DNA of 52,145 nucleotides from contig JAOIRP010000003.1 of assembly GCA_028221385.1 (NCBI GenBank), positions 1 to 52,145 on the forward strand, read 5' to 3'. This document shows positions 9,295 to 17,730 of this stretch, one piece after another. The position numbers were made by a program, and so were the translations under genes. This stretch comes from Candidatus Pelagibacter sp. (GTDB lineage Bacteria; Pseudomonadota; Alphaproteobacteria; Pelagibacterales; Pelagibacteraceae). The notes beneath the pieces were generated by a model. It did not search any database. It was not told the DNA's origin and was given only the letters and a program-made list of their open reading frames with translations. Within the stretch, counting starts at the first letter, position 1. Each line of letters opens with the position of its first letter.

Positions 9295-10563
9295 TTAAGC
9301 TGGTTTATTCATTGAATTAAAAAACTCTGCATTATTTTTCGTGTCCTTTAGTTTTGAGTTAATAAATTCAATAGCATCCATAGTTCCCATTGGAGCAATA
9401 ATTCTTCTCAGGACATTCATTTTTTGTAAATCATCTTTATTGAATAATAATTCTTCTCTTCTTGTTCCAGATTTAGTTATATCAATTGCTGGATAAATTC
9501 TTTTTTCAGCTATTTTTCTATCTAGTATTGTCTCACTATTACCAGTTCCTTTAAATTCTTCAAAAATAACCTCATCCATTCTACTACCAGTATCAATTAA
9601 TGCTGTTGATATAATTGTTAAGGATCCACCTTCCTCAATATTTCTAGCTGCACCAAAAAATCTTTTTGGGCGTTGCAGCGCATTTGCATCTACACCCCCA
9701 GTTAAAACTTTTCCTGAACTTGGAATAACAGCATTGTAAGCTCTACCAAGTCTAGTGATTGAATCTAAAAGGATTATTACATCTTTTTTATGTTCAGTTA
9801 ATCTTTTTGCTTTTTCAATAACCATTTCTGCAACAGCAACGTGACGAGATGCAGGCTCATCAAATGTGGAACTAATAACTTCACCTTTCACTGTTCTTTG
9901 CATATCAGTCACCTCTTCAGGTCTTTCGTCAATCAATAAAACCATTAAGTAACACTCGGGATAATTTTTTGCTATAGAGTTTGCTATGCTTTGCAATATC
10001 ATTGTTTTTCCTGCTTTTGGTGGTGAAATAATGATTGATCGTTGGCCTTTACCGATTGGGCTTACCAGGTCAATTAACCTAGGAGTTAAATCTGGTTTTT
10101 TTTCAATTTTTGTAGTCTCAACCTCCATAACTAATTGCTTGTTTGGATATAGTGGGGTTAGGTTATCAAAAGCTATTTTGTGACGAGCTTTCTCCGGTTC
10201 TTCAAAGTTTATTTTACTGACTTGCAGTAGTGCAAAATACCTTTCACCCTCTTTAGGGGCTCTAACAGGGCCCTCTACGGTGTCTCCAGTCCGCAAACCA
10301 AACTTTCTAATTTGACTTGGGCTTACGTATATATCATCTGGTCCAGGCAAATAATTTGACTCCATTGCCCTTAAAAAACCAAAACCGTCTTGAAGTAATT
10401 GCAAAACACCAGCACCAGTGATTTCTTCTTTCTCTGCAACTTTTTTCAGTATTGCAAATAGAATTTCTTGTTTTCTTAATGTGCTAGCATTTTCAATACC
10501 AAGCTCTTCGGCTTTAGTAATAAGCTGTTCCGATGATTGTAATTTCAATTCTTGTATATTCAT
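9295..10563 (-). CDS. rho: Transcription termination factor Rho
   Basis: Rho is the hexameric RNA-dependent ATPase that ends transcription at C-rich unstructured RNA. All parts are visible in 422 residues. The N-terminal helical and cold-shock-like RNA-binding domain has [16 protein letters not shown] and [13 protein letters not shown]. The Walker A loop PPKAGKT lies around residues 181-187, followed by [13 protein letters not shown] and the Q/R-loop region [20 protein letters not shown]. No large insertion is present. Few T-tract hairpin terminators can be seen in this AT-rich window, which suggests heavy reliance on Rho. It ends 2 bp from the stop of the convergent sulfotransferase gene. 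Confidence 0.99.
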   Translation of the reverse strand: MNIQELKLQSSEQLITKAEELGIENASTLRKQEILFAILKKVAEKEEITGAGVLQLLQDGFGFLRAMESNYLPGPDDIYVSPSQIRKFGLRTGDTVEGPVRAPKEGERYFALLQVSKINFEEPEKARHKIAFDNLTPLYPNKQLVMEVETTKIEKKPDLTPRLIDLVSPIGKGQRSIIISPPKAGKTMILQSIANSIAKNYPECYLMVLLIDERPEEVTDMQRTVKGEVISSTFDEPASRHVAVAEMVIEKAKRLTEHKKDVIILLDSITRLGRAYNAVIPSSGKVLTGGVDANALQRPKRFFGAARNIEEGGSLTIISTALIDTGSRMDEVIFEEFKGTGNSETILDRKIAEKRIYPAIDITKSGTRREELLFNKDDLQKMNVLRRIIAPMGTMDAIEFINSKLKDTKNNAEFFNSMNKPA

Positions 10564-10633
10564 TTAACGAGGGATTGTGGTTAGGATTTTCTAAGATATA
10601 TTAAATATATAGGTTCTTTTAAATATTACAAGT

Positions 10634-11068
10634 CTAGAGTGGTTTAAAAATAACAATAAAAACAATCAAAATAAGCAATAATGTAGGCACTTCATTAATA
10701 ATTCTAAAAAATTTTGAAGATTTCGTGTTTTTGTTCAACCTAAAATCCTCAAGCAACTTACCTAAATAAAAATGATATAACGTTAAAAGAATAACTAGTA
10801 TCAGTTTTATTTTAATCCATAAGGTGCTTAGAGTTTCAAAACCAATATTAGAAATCAAAATCATCCCAAAAATCCAAGACAAAACCATAGCTGGCATCAT
10901 GATGTATAAATATAATTTTTTTTCCATAATTTTAAATATTGATGAGGTATTGTTATCTTCAAGATTTTCGGTGTGGTAAACAAAAATTCTAGGTAAATAT
11001 AACAATCCTGCCATCCATGAAATAACTGCAATTAAATGCAAACTTTTAAATAATAAATAACTATTCAT
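10634..11068 (-). CDS. hemJ: Protoporphyrinogen IX oxidase HemJ
   Basis: This 144-residue membrane protein with four hydrophobic segments belongs to the HemJ (UPF0093) family, which oxidises protoporphyrinogen IX to protoporphyrin IX in many proteobacteria. The family signature is clear: a conserved His in FKSLHLIAVISWMAG (about residue 11) followed by LLYLPRIFVYH. It overlaps hemH by 8 bp and follows hemE-hemH, so the last three heme steps are encoded together. No other protoporphyrinogen oxidase was seen in the window. Confidence 0.92.
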   Translation of the reverse strand: MNSYLLFKSLHLIAVISWMAGLLYLPRIFVYHTENLEDNNTSSIFKIMEKKLYLYIMMPAMVLSWIFGMILISNIGFETLSTLWIKIKLILVILLTLYHFYLGKLLEDFRLNKNTKSSKFFRIINEVPTLLLILIVFIVIFKPL

Positions 11069-12095
11069 AATTTAAACATGGACATTTTTTAAAATTAGAA
11101 GGGCATTGAACTTTGGGTGGGTAAAGTTCTTCATTAAGTTTATATTCATTCTTTTTAGTAATTAATTCGGATAGGGCCTCAATAAAATCTTCATTTATAC
11201 CAAGTGCAGGAACTCTTGTGTAATCCTTACAACCATTTTTAATGGCAAGTTCTTTATATTCAATATCAAGTTCCACTAGAGTTTCTGAGTGTTCCGACAC
11301 AAAGGCAATGGGAACTAACACTATATGTTTTTGGTTTTTGGAATTTTCAACAATAATATCTTCTGTAGAAGGTCCGATCCATTTTAGTGGACCAACCCTA
11401 CTTTGGTAGCTCAAAATCCAATCTAAATCTTTTATGTATAAATTATCCACTATTTTTTTAACTGATTGTTCAACTTGCCATTGATAGGGATCGCCATTTT
11501 TAATATTCTTTTCAGGCAAACCATGTGCTGAAAAAATTAATTTGTAATTTGAAAGACCTTCAATTTTTTTTAAAATTTCTTTGCAATGAGCATTTATAAA
11601 TTTTTGATCTGTAGGATAACAACAAATGGTGCTGGTTTTAATATTATAGTTATTTTTATTACAAACATTTTTCCATTCTTTAATTGAAGATCCAGACGTT
11701 GCAGCAGAATATTGGGGGTATAATGGCATTAAAATAATCTCGTCAGGCTCGTATAACTTAACTTCTTTAATTACCTCTTCTGCCCTTGGATGCCAGCATC
11801 TCATTACTATAAAACATTTATGTGTATTATTTGAATCTTTTTTATTAAGGTTGTTTTCAAGCGCACTAGACTGATCCTTAGTTAGTTTTAAAATCGGAGA
11901 GGATCCACCTAATTCTTGATAAATTTTTTTGGCAACAGGCTCTCTTTTTTTTGCAATTAGTTTTGCAAGAGGATATCTAAAAAAAGTTGGAAGATTTATA
12001 ATTGCTGGATCATTGAATAAATTAAATAAAAAAGGTTTAACGTTTTCTAATTTATCTGGACCTCCCAAATTAAATAATATAATTGCCTTTTTCAT
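11061..12095 (-). CDS. hemH: Ferrochelatase
   Basis: HemH inserts Fe2+ into protoporphyrin IX, the final step of protoheme synthesis. Family landmarks are the N-terminal LFNLGGPD, the active-site segment FSAHGLPEKN with the metal-binding His, and EHSETLVELDIEY with the catalytic Glu region. The sequence ends with three cysteines in C-x6-C-x-C spacing (QCPSNFKKCPC), reminiscent of the C-terminal [2Fe-2S]-binding cysteines of some alphaproteobacterial and animal ferrochelatases. Whether a fourth ligand is available is not clear. It starts one base from the hemE stop and overlaps hemJ. Confidence 0.97.
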   Translation of the reverse strand: MKKAIILFNLGGPDKLENVKPFLFNLFNDPAIINLPTFFRYPLAKLIAKKREPVAKKIYQELGGSSPILKLTKDQSSALENNLNKKDSNNTHKCFIVMRCWHPRAEEVIKEVKLYEPDEIILMPLYPQYSAATSGSSIKEWKNVCNKNNYNIKTSTICCYPTDQKFINAHCKEILKKIEGLSNYKLIFSAHGLPEKNIKNGDPYQWQVEQSVKKIVDNLYIKDLDWILSYQSRVGPLKWIGPSTEDIIVENSKNQKHIVLVPIAFVSEHSETLVELDIEYKELAIKNGCKDYTRVPALGINEDFIEALSELITKKNEYKLNEELYPPKVQCPSNFKKCPCLNYE

Positions 12096-13097
12096 TTAAT
12101 AATCTTTTACCGTTTTTACTAAATAGTCAACCATGTTTGGATCTGTTTCCGGTAAAACTCCATGCCCTAAATTAAAAATATATGGATGGTCTTTAAAAAT
12201 ATCTAAATATTTTAAAGTATTTTTCTTTAAATTTTCTTTATCAGTTAATAATATTTTTGGGTCAAGTCCCCCTTGGATGGGTAAATTCAATTCATTAACA
12301 ATTTTTGATGGATTAACATTGTAATCTATATTGATAGCATCTGGCTTAACAATTTCACAAAATTCTTTATAATTTTTTATATTTCTTGGAAAACAGATAA
12401 CTGGGATACTTAGAGATTTTATGTGATTAACTATATTAAGTGTTGGAATATAAATATAATTAGGAATATCTTTCTCATTTAAAAGTCCAGCCCAACTATC
12501 AAAAATCTGTATTATTGTAGCACCACTTTTTATCTGTTCATTAATATGAATTTTTAAGAATTTTTCAATTATATTTAAAAGCTTATTAATTAAAAACTCG
12601 TCTTTAAAAAAACTAGATACTAATTCTTTTTTAGGTGAAATTTTATTAATCATGTAAACAAGAAGTGTCCATGGAGCACCTACAAAACCAATTAAATCTT
12701 TGTTAATCATAATTTTACTTTGGCTAACTTTTTTTATTGTTTTATATATTGGGTATAATTTTTCAATAAAGTCTATTTCGTCTAATTTGGACATTTCTTC
12801 TAAATTTAAATTGCCTAATTGGGGACCGAAATCTTTTTTAAAATCAACTTTTTGATTTAAACCAAATGGTAACATTAAAATATCAGAAAAAATTATTGCT
12901 GCATCTAAATTAAATCTTTCTATTGGTTGTAGGGTTATTTCAGATGATAAAGTTTCGTTGAGACATAAATTTATGAAATTTGGATTTTGGCTTCTTATGT
13001 TTCTAAACTCAGGAAGATACCTGCCTGCCTGTCTCATTAACCAAATTGGAGAGTTAGTTGTTTTGTTATTTATTAAAATATCTTGGATAGGAGTCAT
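12096..13097 (-). CDS. hemE: Uroporphyrinogen decarboxylase
   Basis: HemE removes four acetate carboxyls from uroporphyrinogen III to give coproporphyrinogen III. The N-terminal signature PIWLMRQAGRYLPEFR (about residues 18-33) carries the two substrate-binding arginines. Later landmarks are IIFSDILMLP, IQIFDSWAG and the C-terminal FNLGHGVLPETDP. Length (333) is normal. It borders the proposed replication origin, the same position hemE has next to oriC in Caulobacter and Rickettsia, and is transcribed away from it. Confidence 0.98.
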   Translation of the reverse strand: MTPIQDILINNKTTNSPIWLMRQAGRYLPEFRNIRSQNPNFINLCLNETLSSEITLQPIERFNLDAAIIFSDILMLPFGLNQKVDFKKDFGPQLGNLNLEEMSKLDEIDFIEKLYPIYKTIKKVSQSKIMINKDLIGFVGAPWTLLVYMINKISPKKELVSSFFKDEFLINKLLNIIEKFLKIHINEQIKSGATIIQIFDSWAGLLNEKDIPNYIYIPTLNIVNHIKSLSIPVICFPRNIKNYKEFCEIVKPDAINIDYNVNPSKIVNELNLPIQGGLDPKILLTDKENLKKNTLKYLDIFKDHPYIFNLGHGVLPETDPNMVDYLVKTVKDY

Positions 13098-13139
13098 ATT
13101 AATAAGTATATATATAATTATAGTATTAGTAATATAGTA

Positions 13140-13148
13140 TGTGAATAA
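13140..13148 (-). promoter_or_regulatory. DnaA box, perfect consensus
   Basis: The plus strand reads TGTGAATAA, which is TTATTCACA on the minus strand. This is a full match to the DnaA box consensus TTATNCACA. It sits 43 bp upstream of the hemE start inside the proposed oriC. Confidence 0.7.
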
Positions 13149-13161
13149 TGGTAATTAATTG

Positions 13162-13181
13162 TTTTTCACATGTTATCTACC
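13162..13181 (+). promoter_or_regulatory. Two degenerate DnaA boxes
   Basis: TTTTTCACA (13162-13170) differs from TTATNCACA at one position, and TTATCTACC (13173-13181) matches TTATCCACA at 7 of 9. They are in tandem, two bases apart, 13 bp from the perfect box, so the three together form a small cluster. Individually these matches would be weak in AT-rich DNA. Confidence 0.45.
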
Positions 13182-13381
13182 AAATATTAACAAGTAATTC
13201 TTAAATAAATTAAAATAAACTGATAAAACTGAGGTTCTATTTAAATATATTATATAAAATGTATATTAATAATTAACATGTTTACTATTGTTAATAAAAA
13301 AAAGGTTTTACAGTAAAAAAAATATTTTTTTAAAGTTTTAAATAATGTTAATTAAAATACCAAGTTGCCAACACTTTATAC

Positions 13382-14206
13382 ATGAGTAATAATTACGAAA
13401 TTTATTTAATATCAGATTCTACCGGAGAAACTCTCGATAGGGTTTTTCTGGCTATTAAAGCACAATTTAAAAATATCGAGTACGATGTAAAGTCATATTT
13501 TTTTACAAGAACAAAGAATCAAGTCTTAAAAATTTTAGAAGAAGCAAATAAAAACAAAAATTCAATAATTTTATATACTATAGTTGACAGTGGATTAGCT
13601 AAATTTTTAGCAAATGAAAGTGATCAAAAAAAGATACCCTGTTTTGGAGTTTTGGGTAATTTGATCTTAAGCTTCTCTAAATTATTAAATCAACAAGCCT
13701 CACATGTACCCAGCGGACAACACGCGCTTAATGAGGAATATTATGAAAGAATTGAAGCCATTCAATTTACAATGAATCATGATGATGGCAATTTAATTAC
13801 AGAAATAGGAAAATCGGATTTAGTTCTATTAGGTGTTAGCAGAACCAGTAAAACACCAACATCAATCTATTTAGCAAATAAGGGTTTTAAAACATCAAAT
13901 ATTCCACTTGTTAATGAAAATTCAATACCCCAAAACTTAAAAGACAATCCAAAAATTACATGTGTAGTTGGACTTACAACAGAAGCTGAAAGATTAGTGG
14001 ATATAAGAAAAAACAGAATGATAACTTTAAAGGAAAAAGATAACACAAGTTATACGGATATTAAAAAAATAAGAGAAGAAGTAGAAAGTGCCAAAAAAAC
14101 TTTTGCAAAGTATAAATGGCCAACAATTGATGTAACAAGAAAATCAGTTGAAGAAGTTGCAGCGTCTATAATTAAAATACACGAAATATACAAAAACAAT
14201 GAATAA
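13382..14206 (+). CDS. Pyruvate, phosphate dikinase regulatory protein (bifunctional kinase/pyrophosphorylase, DUF299)
   Basis: Members of this family reversibly phosphorylate a threonine on pyruvate phosphate dikinase (or PEP synthase). They use ADP to inactivate and phosphate to reactivate, and so control the pyruvate-PEP step. The N-terminal YLISDSTGETLDRV and the P-loop-like GVSRTSKTPTS (151-161) are diagnostic, and SHVPSGQHALNEEYYERIEA is the conserved central block. Length (274) is typical. It is the RP001 homologue flanking oriC, heads a tightly overlapping rightward operon, and overlaps maf by 8 bp. No PPDK gene is in this window. Confidence 0.95.
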   Translation: MSNNYEIYLISDSTGETLDRVFLAIKAQFKNIEYDVKSYFFTRTKNQVLKILEEANKNKNSIILYTIVDSGLAKFLANESDQKKIPCFGVLGNLILSFSKLLNQQASHVPSGQHALNEEYYERIEAIQFTMNHDDGNLITEIGKSDLVLLGVSRTSKTPTSIYLANKGFKTSNIPLVNENSIPQNLKDNPKITCVVGLTTEAERLVDIRKNRMITLKEKDNTSYTDIKKIREEVESAKKTFAKYKWPTIDVTRKSVEEVAASIIKIHEIYKNNE

Positions 14207-14786
14207 AGAAATAATATTAGCATCCAAAAGCGGTGTTAGAAAACAAATATTAGAAAAAAACCAAATAGATTGTTCGGTTGAGCCGTCTAATATAGATGAA
14301 GACCTGGTTAAAGAAAGCTTATTAAAAGAAAATGCCTCACCAGAAATCATTTCAAAAAATTTAGCAGAATTAAAAGCAAATAAAATTAGCCAAAAAAGAA
14401 ATAACAATCTGGTTTTAGGTGCTGATAGTGTTATAGACTTGAATGGTGAAATAATTTCAAAACCACTTAATAGAGAAGAAGCATTAGAAATACTTATTAG
14501 ATTAAATGGAAAAACTCATCATTTAATAAGCTCAGTTTGTATTTCTCAAAATGGCTCTATGATATGGAATCATACAGATAAAGCTTCTTTAACAATGAAA
14601 CAAATGAGTGAGGAGCAACTTAAAAAATATTTAGCAAAGATTAGCGATGAAGCGCTTTACGCGTATAATGTATATCAAATTGAGGGTGAGGGTAGATCAC
14701 TTTTTTCTAAAATAGAAGGCGATGAAGATACAATAATGGGGTTGCCAATTAAAAAAATTAAAGAATATTTAAATAATTATAAATGA
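14199..14786 (+). CDS. maf: Maf-like nucleotide pyrophosphatase
   Basis: Maf proteins hydrolyse non-canonical or pyrimidine nucleoside triphosphates to monophosphates, a house-cleaning role; Maf overproduction interferes with septation in Bacillus. The N-terminal ILASKSGVRKQILE is the family start motif (normally LAS.SprR..lL). The second block LGADSVIDLNGEIISKP carries the catalytic Asp, and EALYAYNVYQIEGEGRSLF is the last conserved block. The 195-residue length is normal. It overlaps the gene before it by 8 bp and aroE by 4 bp (ATGA). YhdE-, YceF- and Maf-type substrate preference cannot be decided by eye. Confidence 0.92.
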   Translation: MNKEIILASKSGVRKQILEKNQIDCSVEPSNIDEDLVKESLLKENASPEIISKNLAELKANKISQKRNNNLVLGADSVIDLNGEIISKPLNREEALEILIRLNGKTHHLISSVCISQNGSMIWNHTDKASLTMKQMSEEQLKKYLAKISDEALYAYNVYQIEGEGRSLFSKIEGDEDTIMGLPIKKIKEYLNNYK

Positions 14787-15610
14787 AAAAATATTTAGTG
14801 ATAGGAAATCCAATCGAACATTCTTTGTCTCCAATGATCCATAATTATTGGATGAAGAAGTATAATTTAATAGACAGTATTTATGAAAAAAGAAAAGTAG
14901 AAGAAAAAAACTTAAAAGATATTATAAACGAAATTAGAGAAGAAAATTTAGTTGGCGTTAATGTAACAGTTCCATTTAAAAAATTAATTATACCATTTCT
15001 AGATGAGCTTGATTCTACTGCACAGGAAACAAAATCGGTAAATACTCTTGTTAAAATAAAAAATAAAATAATAGGATATAATACAGATAAACCAGGGTTT
15101 GCTCTAACAATAAATGACTTATATCCAGCAAAAGATGTAAAAGCTTTTAATCCCATCAAAAAAAAAACAATTTTTATTCTTGGTGCAGGAGGCGTTACAG
15201 CATCAATAATTTCAGCATTTAAGCAAGACCTAGTGAAAATTTTTCTGAGCAACAGAACCAAGGAGAAGGCAAATGAATTAAAAAACATCTTTCCTAATAT
15301 AGAAGTTTTGGACTGGGGTCAAAAACCTCAAAATTTCGATGTAGTTGTTAATACCACGAGCATTGGATTAAAACAAAATCAAAGAATAGATCTAGATTTT
15401 AGTGACTGTGATAAGGATAAAAATAAATTATTTTATGATTTAATTTATAATCCAAAGGAAACAAATTTTCTAAAAGAAGCAAGACTAAGAGGAAATCAAA
15501 TAAAGAATGGCCAAAAAATGTTCTTAAACCAGGCCATGTATGCTTTTAAACTTTGGACAAATATAGAACCAGAAATTGATATCGAAATTGTTAAATTATT
15601 AGATAAATGA
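14783..15610 (+). CDS. aroE: Shikimate dehydrogenase
   Basis: AroE reduces 3-dehydroshikimate to shikimate with NADPH in aromatic amino-acid synthesis. The substrate-binding N-terminal segment GNPIEHSLSPMIHN is followed by GVNVTVPFK with the catalytic Lys. VNTLV, the Rossmann loop LGAGGVTASI and the NRT segment that selects NADP are all present. Length is 275 residues. It overlaps maf and coaE by 4 bp each (ATGA junctions), so the operon is translationally coupled. Confidence 0.96.
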   Translation: MKKYLVIGNPIEHSLSPMIHNYWMKKYNLIDSIYEKRKVEEKNLKDIINEIREENLVGVNVTVPFKKLIIPFLDELDSTAQETKSVNTLVKIKNKIIGYNTDKPGFALTINDLYPAKDVKAFNPIKKKTIFILGAGGVTASIISAFKQDLVKIFLSNRTKEKANELKNIFPNIEVLDWGQKPQNFDVVVNTTSIGLKQNQRIDLDFSDCDKDKNKLFYDLIYNPKETNFLKEARLRGNQIKNGQKMFLNQAMYAFKLWTNIEPEIDIEIVKLLDK

Positions 15611-16176
15611 TCAAAATTGGAATTATAGGAGATATTGGATCAGGCAAAAGTTACGTAGCTAAAAGATTTGGTTACCCAGTATTTAATGCTGATGTTGAAG
15701 TCGGTAAATTATATAAAAAAAATAGAAAAATTTTTAATAAATTAAGGAAAAAATTACCAAAATATATCTATTCATTCCCGATAAATAAAGATGAAATTTG
15801 TGAAGCTATATTAAAAAACAAAACTAATCTAAAAAAAATTGTTGATATTGTTCATTTAGAGATAAGGAAAAAAATGAATTTATTTTTAAAGAAAAATATT
15901 AATAAAAAAATTGTAATTTTAGATATCCCACTTTTAATGGAAAACAAAATTAACAAAAAAGATGATATTTTAATATTTGTACAATCAAAAAAAGCAGATG
16001 TTTCAAAAAGATTGAAAAAAAGAAAAAATTTTAATTTAAAATTATTTAAAAGATTTAAAAAAATTCAACTACCCCTAGAGTATAAAAGAAGAAAATCTAC
16101 ACATATTATAAAAAACAATTTTACAGAAAATTCTGTTAGGATAGGCATAAAGAATATATTAAAAAAAATTTTGTAA
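15607..16176 (+). CDS. coaE: Dephospho-CoA kinase
   Basis: CoaE phosphorylates the 3'-OH of dephospho-CoA, the last step of coenzyme A synthesis. The P-loop GDIGSGKS is at residues 8-15, and the dephospho-CoA-binding region follows with PVFNADVEVGKLY (the D is the catalytic-site Asp of the usual 'DaD' segment). DIPLLMENKI is the conserved 'iPLLfE' block. The 189-residue protein is unusually lysine-rich, as AT-rich genomes impose. It abuts dnaQ with no gap. In Caulobacter the same aroE-coaE-dnaQ order lies beside the origin. Confidence 0.93.
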   Translation: MIKIGIIGDIGSGKSYVAKRFGYPVFNADVEVGKLYKKNRKIFNKLRKKLPKYIYSFPINKDEICEAILKNKTNLKKIVDIVHLEIRKKMNLFLKKNINKKIVILDIPLLMENKINKKDDILIFVQSKKADVSKRLKKRKNFNLKLFKRFKKIQLPLEYKRRKSTHIIKNNFTENSVRIGIKNILKKIL

Positions 16177-16848
16177 ATGAAAGAAGTTGTACTAGACACA
16201 GAAACAACTGGCCTGTCAGTCAGAGATGGACATAGAATTGTTGAAATTGGCTGTATAGAACTTGATAATCTGGTGCCTACAAAGAATCAATTCCATTGTT
16301 ATTTAAACCCTGAAAGAAAAGTTTCTGAAAGAGCTTTAGAGGTACATGGTTATACTGATGAATTTTTATCAACTCAAAAAAAATTCTCAGATGTTGTAGA
16401 TGAATTTGTGAAATTTATTGAAAATAAAAAATTGATAATTCATAATGCTGAATTTGACTTATCCCATCTAAATAATGAATTAAAATTACTTGGTAAGAAA
16501 GAAATTAAAAATGATAATGTAGTTGACACATTAATTTTAGCTAGAGACAAATTTCCAGGGTCACCCACCTCATTAGATGCTCTATGTAAAAGATATAGAG
16601 TGGATAATTCGAAACGAATACAACACACAGCCTTGATCGATTGTAATTTGTTAGCAAAGGTTTATATAAATTTAATAGATCAGAAAGAGCCTTTATTCGA
16701 TTTTAAAAACCAAAACGTAGAAAAAGACAAAATTGAAAATATTAAAATTAGTAAATATTGTAAAAAAGTAATTGAACCTACCAAAGATGAAATTGAATTA
16801 CATAAAAAGTATTTAAAAAATAGCCTTAAAAGAAATTATTTTAATTAA
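16177..16848 (+). CDS. dnaQ: DNA polymerase III subunit epsilon, proofreading exonuclease
   Basis: DnaQ is the 3'-5' exonuclease that proofreads for the replicative polymerase. DEDDh exonuclease motifs are visible: ExoI VLDTETTG (residues 5-12), ExoII HNAEFDLSHLN and ExoIII HTALIDCNLLAKVY with the catalytic His and Asp. The 223-residue length suits a stand-alone epsilon subunit, with the C-terminal tail for DnaE binding. It ends the rightward operon and overlaps the convergent secB gene by 8 bp. Confidence 0.95.
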   Translation: MKEVVLDTETTGLSVRDGHRIVEIGCIELDNLVPTKNQFHCYLNPERKVSERALEVHGYTDEFLSTQKKFSDVVDEFVKFIENKKLIIHNAEFDLSHLNNELKLLGKKEIKNDNVVDTLILARDKFPGSPTSLDALCKRYRVDNSKRIQHTALIDCNLLAKVYINLIDQKEPLFDFKNQNVEKDKIENIKISKYCKKVIEPTKDEIELHKKYLKNSLKRNYFN

Positions 16849-17269
16849 ATTTTTCATCATAAAGTTTATCAAAATCTATTTTTTTATCTAATTTAATTCC
16901 GGGAAAACCAGAATCAGTTAATAAATTTAAAAAAACTTTTTCTAAGTCTGGGTAAATTTTCTTTGGAACCTCACAAAGAATTATTTTTTCTAAATCTTTT
17001 TTTTCTTTAACGCCATTATCAACTTTGACAATTGAAACATATGTTATTTCAAAATAAGATTGTTTTTCGTTAGGCTGACTGTCCTGAAATTTTAAAATTG
17101 CACTGATTTCAATTAACTGATTTTTTAAAGGTTTAGATTTAATTTCAATATTTAAATGATATTTTGAAATATTATCTTTTACAAAAAGATATGTTTGAGC
17201 GTCAGTTGTTTCACTAGAAAGGTCTTTTACAAATTTTGTTAAAATTTTAAATTTATCTGTTGTCGTCAT
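16841..17269 (-). CDS. secB: Protein-export chaperone SecB
   Basis: SecB is a tetrameric chaperone that keeps preproteins unfolded and hands them to SecA. The order of strands and the C-terminal block match the family. That block contains CEVPKKIYPDLEKVFLNLLT, GFPGIKL and the final DFDKLYDEK, corresponding to the SecB 'GFPpl.l.piDF..LY' signature. Sequence divergence from E. coli is strong, including K/I-rich strands. It overlaps fxsA by 17 bp. The neighbouring Tim44-like gene is consistent with the envelope-biogenesis context seen beside secB in other alphaproteobacteria. Confidence 0.88.
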   Translation of the reverse strand: MTTTDKFKILTKFVKDLSSETTDAQTYLFVKDNISKYHLNIEIKSKPLKNQLIEISAILKFQDSQPNEKQSYFEITYVSIVKVDNGVKEKKDLEKIILCEVPKKIYPDLEKVFLNLLTDSGFPGIKLDKKIDFDKLYDEKFN

Positions 17270-17672
17270 CTAGATCCTCAAACTCTCCATTAATATAATC
17301 TTGATTATTCTTCTTATTATTAAAGTTCTGTTTAGTTGATACTCTTTTAAAAATCAATTTTCTTGTGGGTGGAAAAATAATTAATAGGCCAATTAAATCT
17401 GTAGCAAAACCAGGTAAAATTAAAAGAAATGCAGCAAAGGCTAAAGCAGCACCAGATATAATTTCATAAACAGGTAATTCGTTTTTAACCATTTGAGTCA
17501 TGCCAGATTTTAAATTATTAAAACCTTCATGTTTGGCATAATAAATACCAAAAAAGGCCGTAAGAAAGATAAGCAATATTGTGTTTAAGGCACCTATTTG
17601 GGAGCCCACTTTTATAAATAAATAAATTTCTAGAGCCGGAATACCAATTATAGCTAATAAAAATGTGTTCAT
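17253..17672 (-). CDS. fxsA: FxsA family membrane protein
   Basis: FxsA is a cytoplasmic membrane protein whose E. coli member relieves phage T7 exclusion by F; its normal role is unclear. This 139-residue protein has three to four hydrophobic segments. It shows the family features PALEIYLFIKVGSQIGA and LLILPGFATDLIGLLIIFPPTR, followed by a charged cytoplasmic tail. It overlaps secB by 17 bp. The 58-bp gap to the divergent Tim44-like gene must hold promoters for both. Confidence 0.9.
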   Translation of the reverse strand: MNTFLLAIIGIPALEIYLFIKVGSQIGALNTILLIFLTAFFGIYYAKHEGFNNLKSGMTQMVKNELPVYEIISGAALAFAAFLLILPGFATDLIGLLIIFPPTRKLIFKRVSTKQNFNNKKNNQDYINGEFEDLDDDNR

Positions 17673-17730
17673 TTGAACCCAGTCTAAATTGCCAGTTGTA
17701 ATTAATCAACATACTAAATATTATAAGTTT

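Larger units (their letters stand above)
13098..13381. other. oriC: Proposed chromosomal replication origin (oriC)
   Basis: This 284-bp non-coding gap is extremely AT-rich. It lies between divergent hemE and the PPDK-regulator gene (homologue of Rickettsia RP001), the location of oriC in Caulobacter crescentus and Rickettsia prowazekii. The following genes maf-aroE-coaE-dnaQ-secB also match the Caulobacter origin-proximal order as I know it. It contains one perfect DnaA box (13140-13148) and two degenerate ones within 42 bp. A long A/T-only tract at about 13294-13334 could serve as the unwinding element. The promoters of both flanking genes must also lie here. No exact CtrA site (TTAA-N7-TTAA) was found. 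Confidence 0.75.

Noticed and set aside
11443..11451. TTATCCACT, near-consensus DnaA box in hemH
   Set aside because: One mismatch, isolated and inside a coding sequence 1.7 kb from the proposed origin; not used as support.
17689..17730. TTG start for the Tim44-like gene with 14 extra residues
   Set aside because: The ATG at 17731 directly precedes the membrane helix, and the extension would use up most of the divergent promoter gap.
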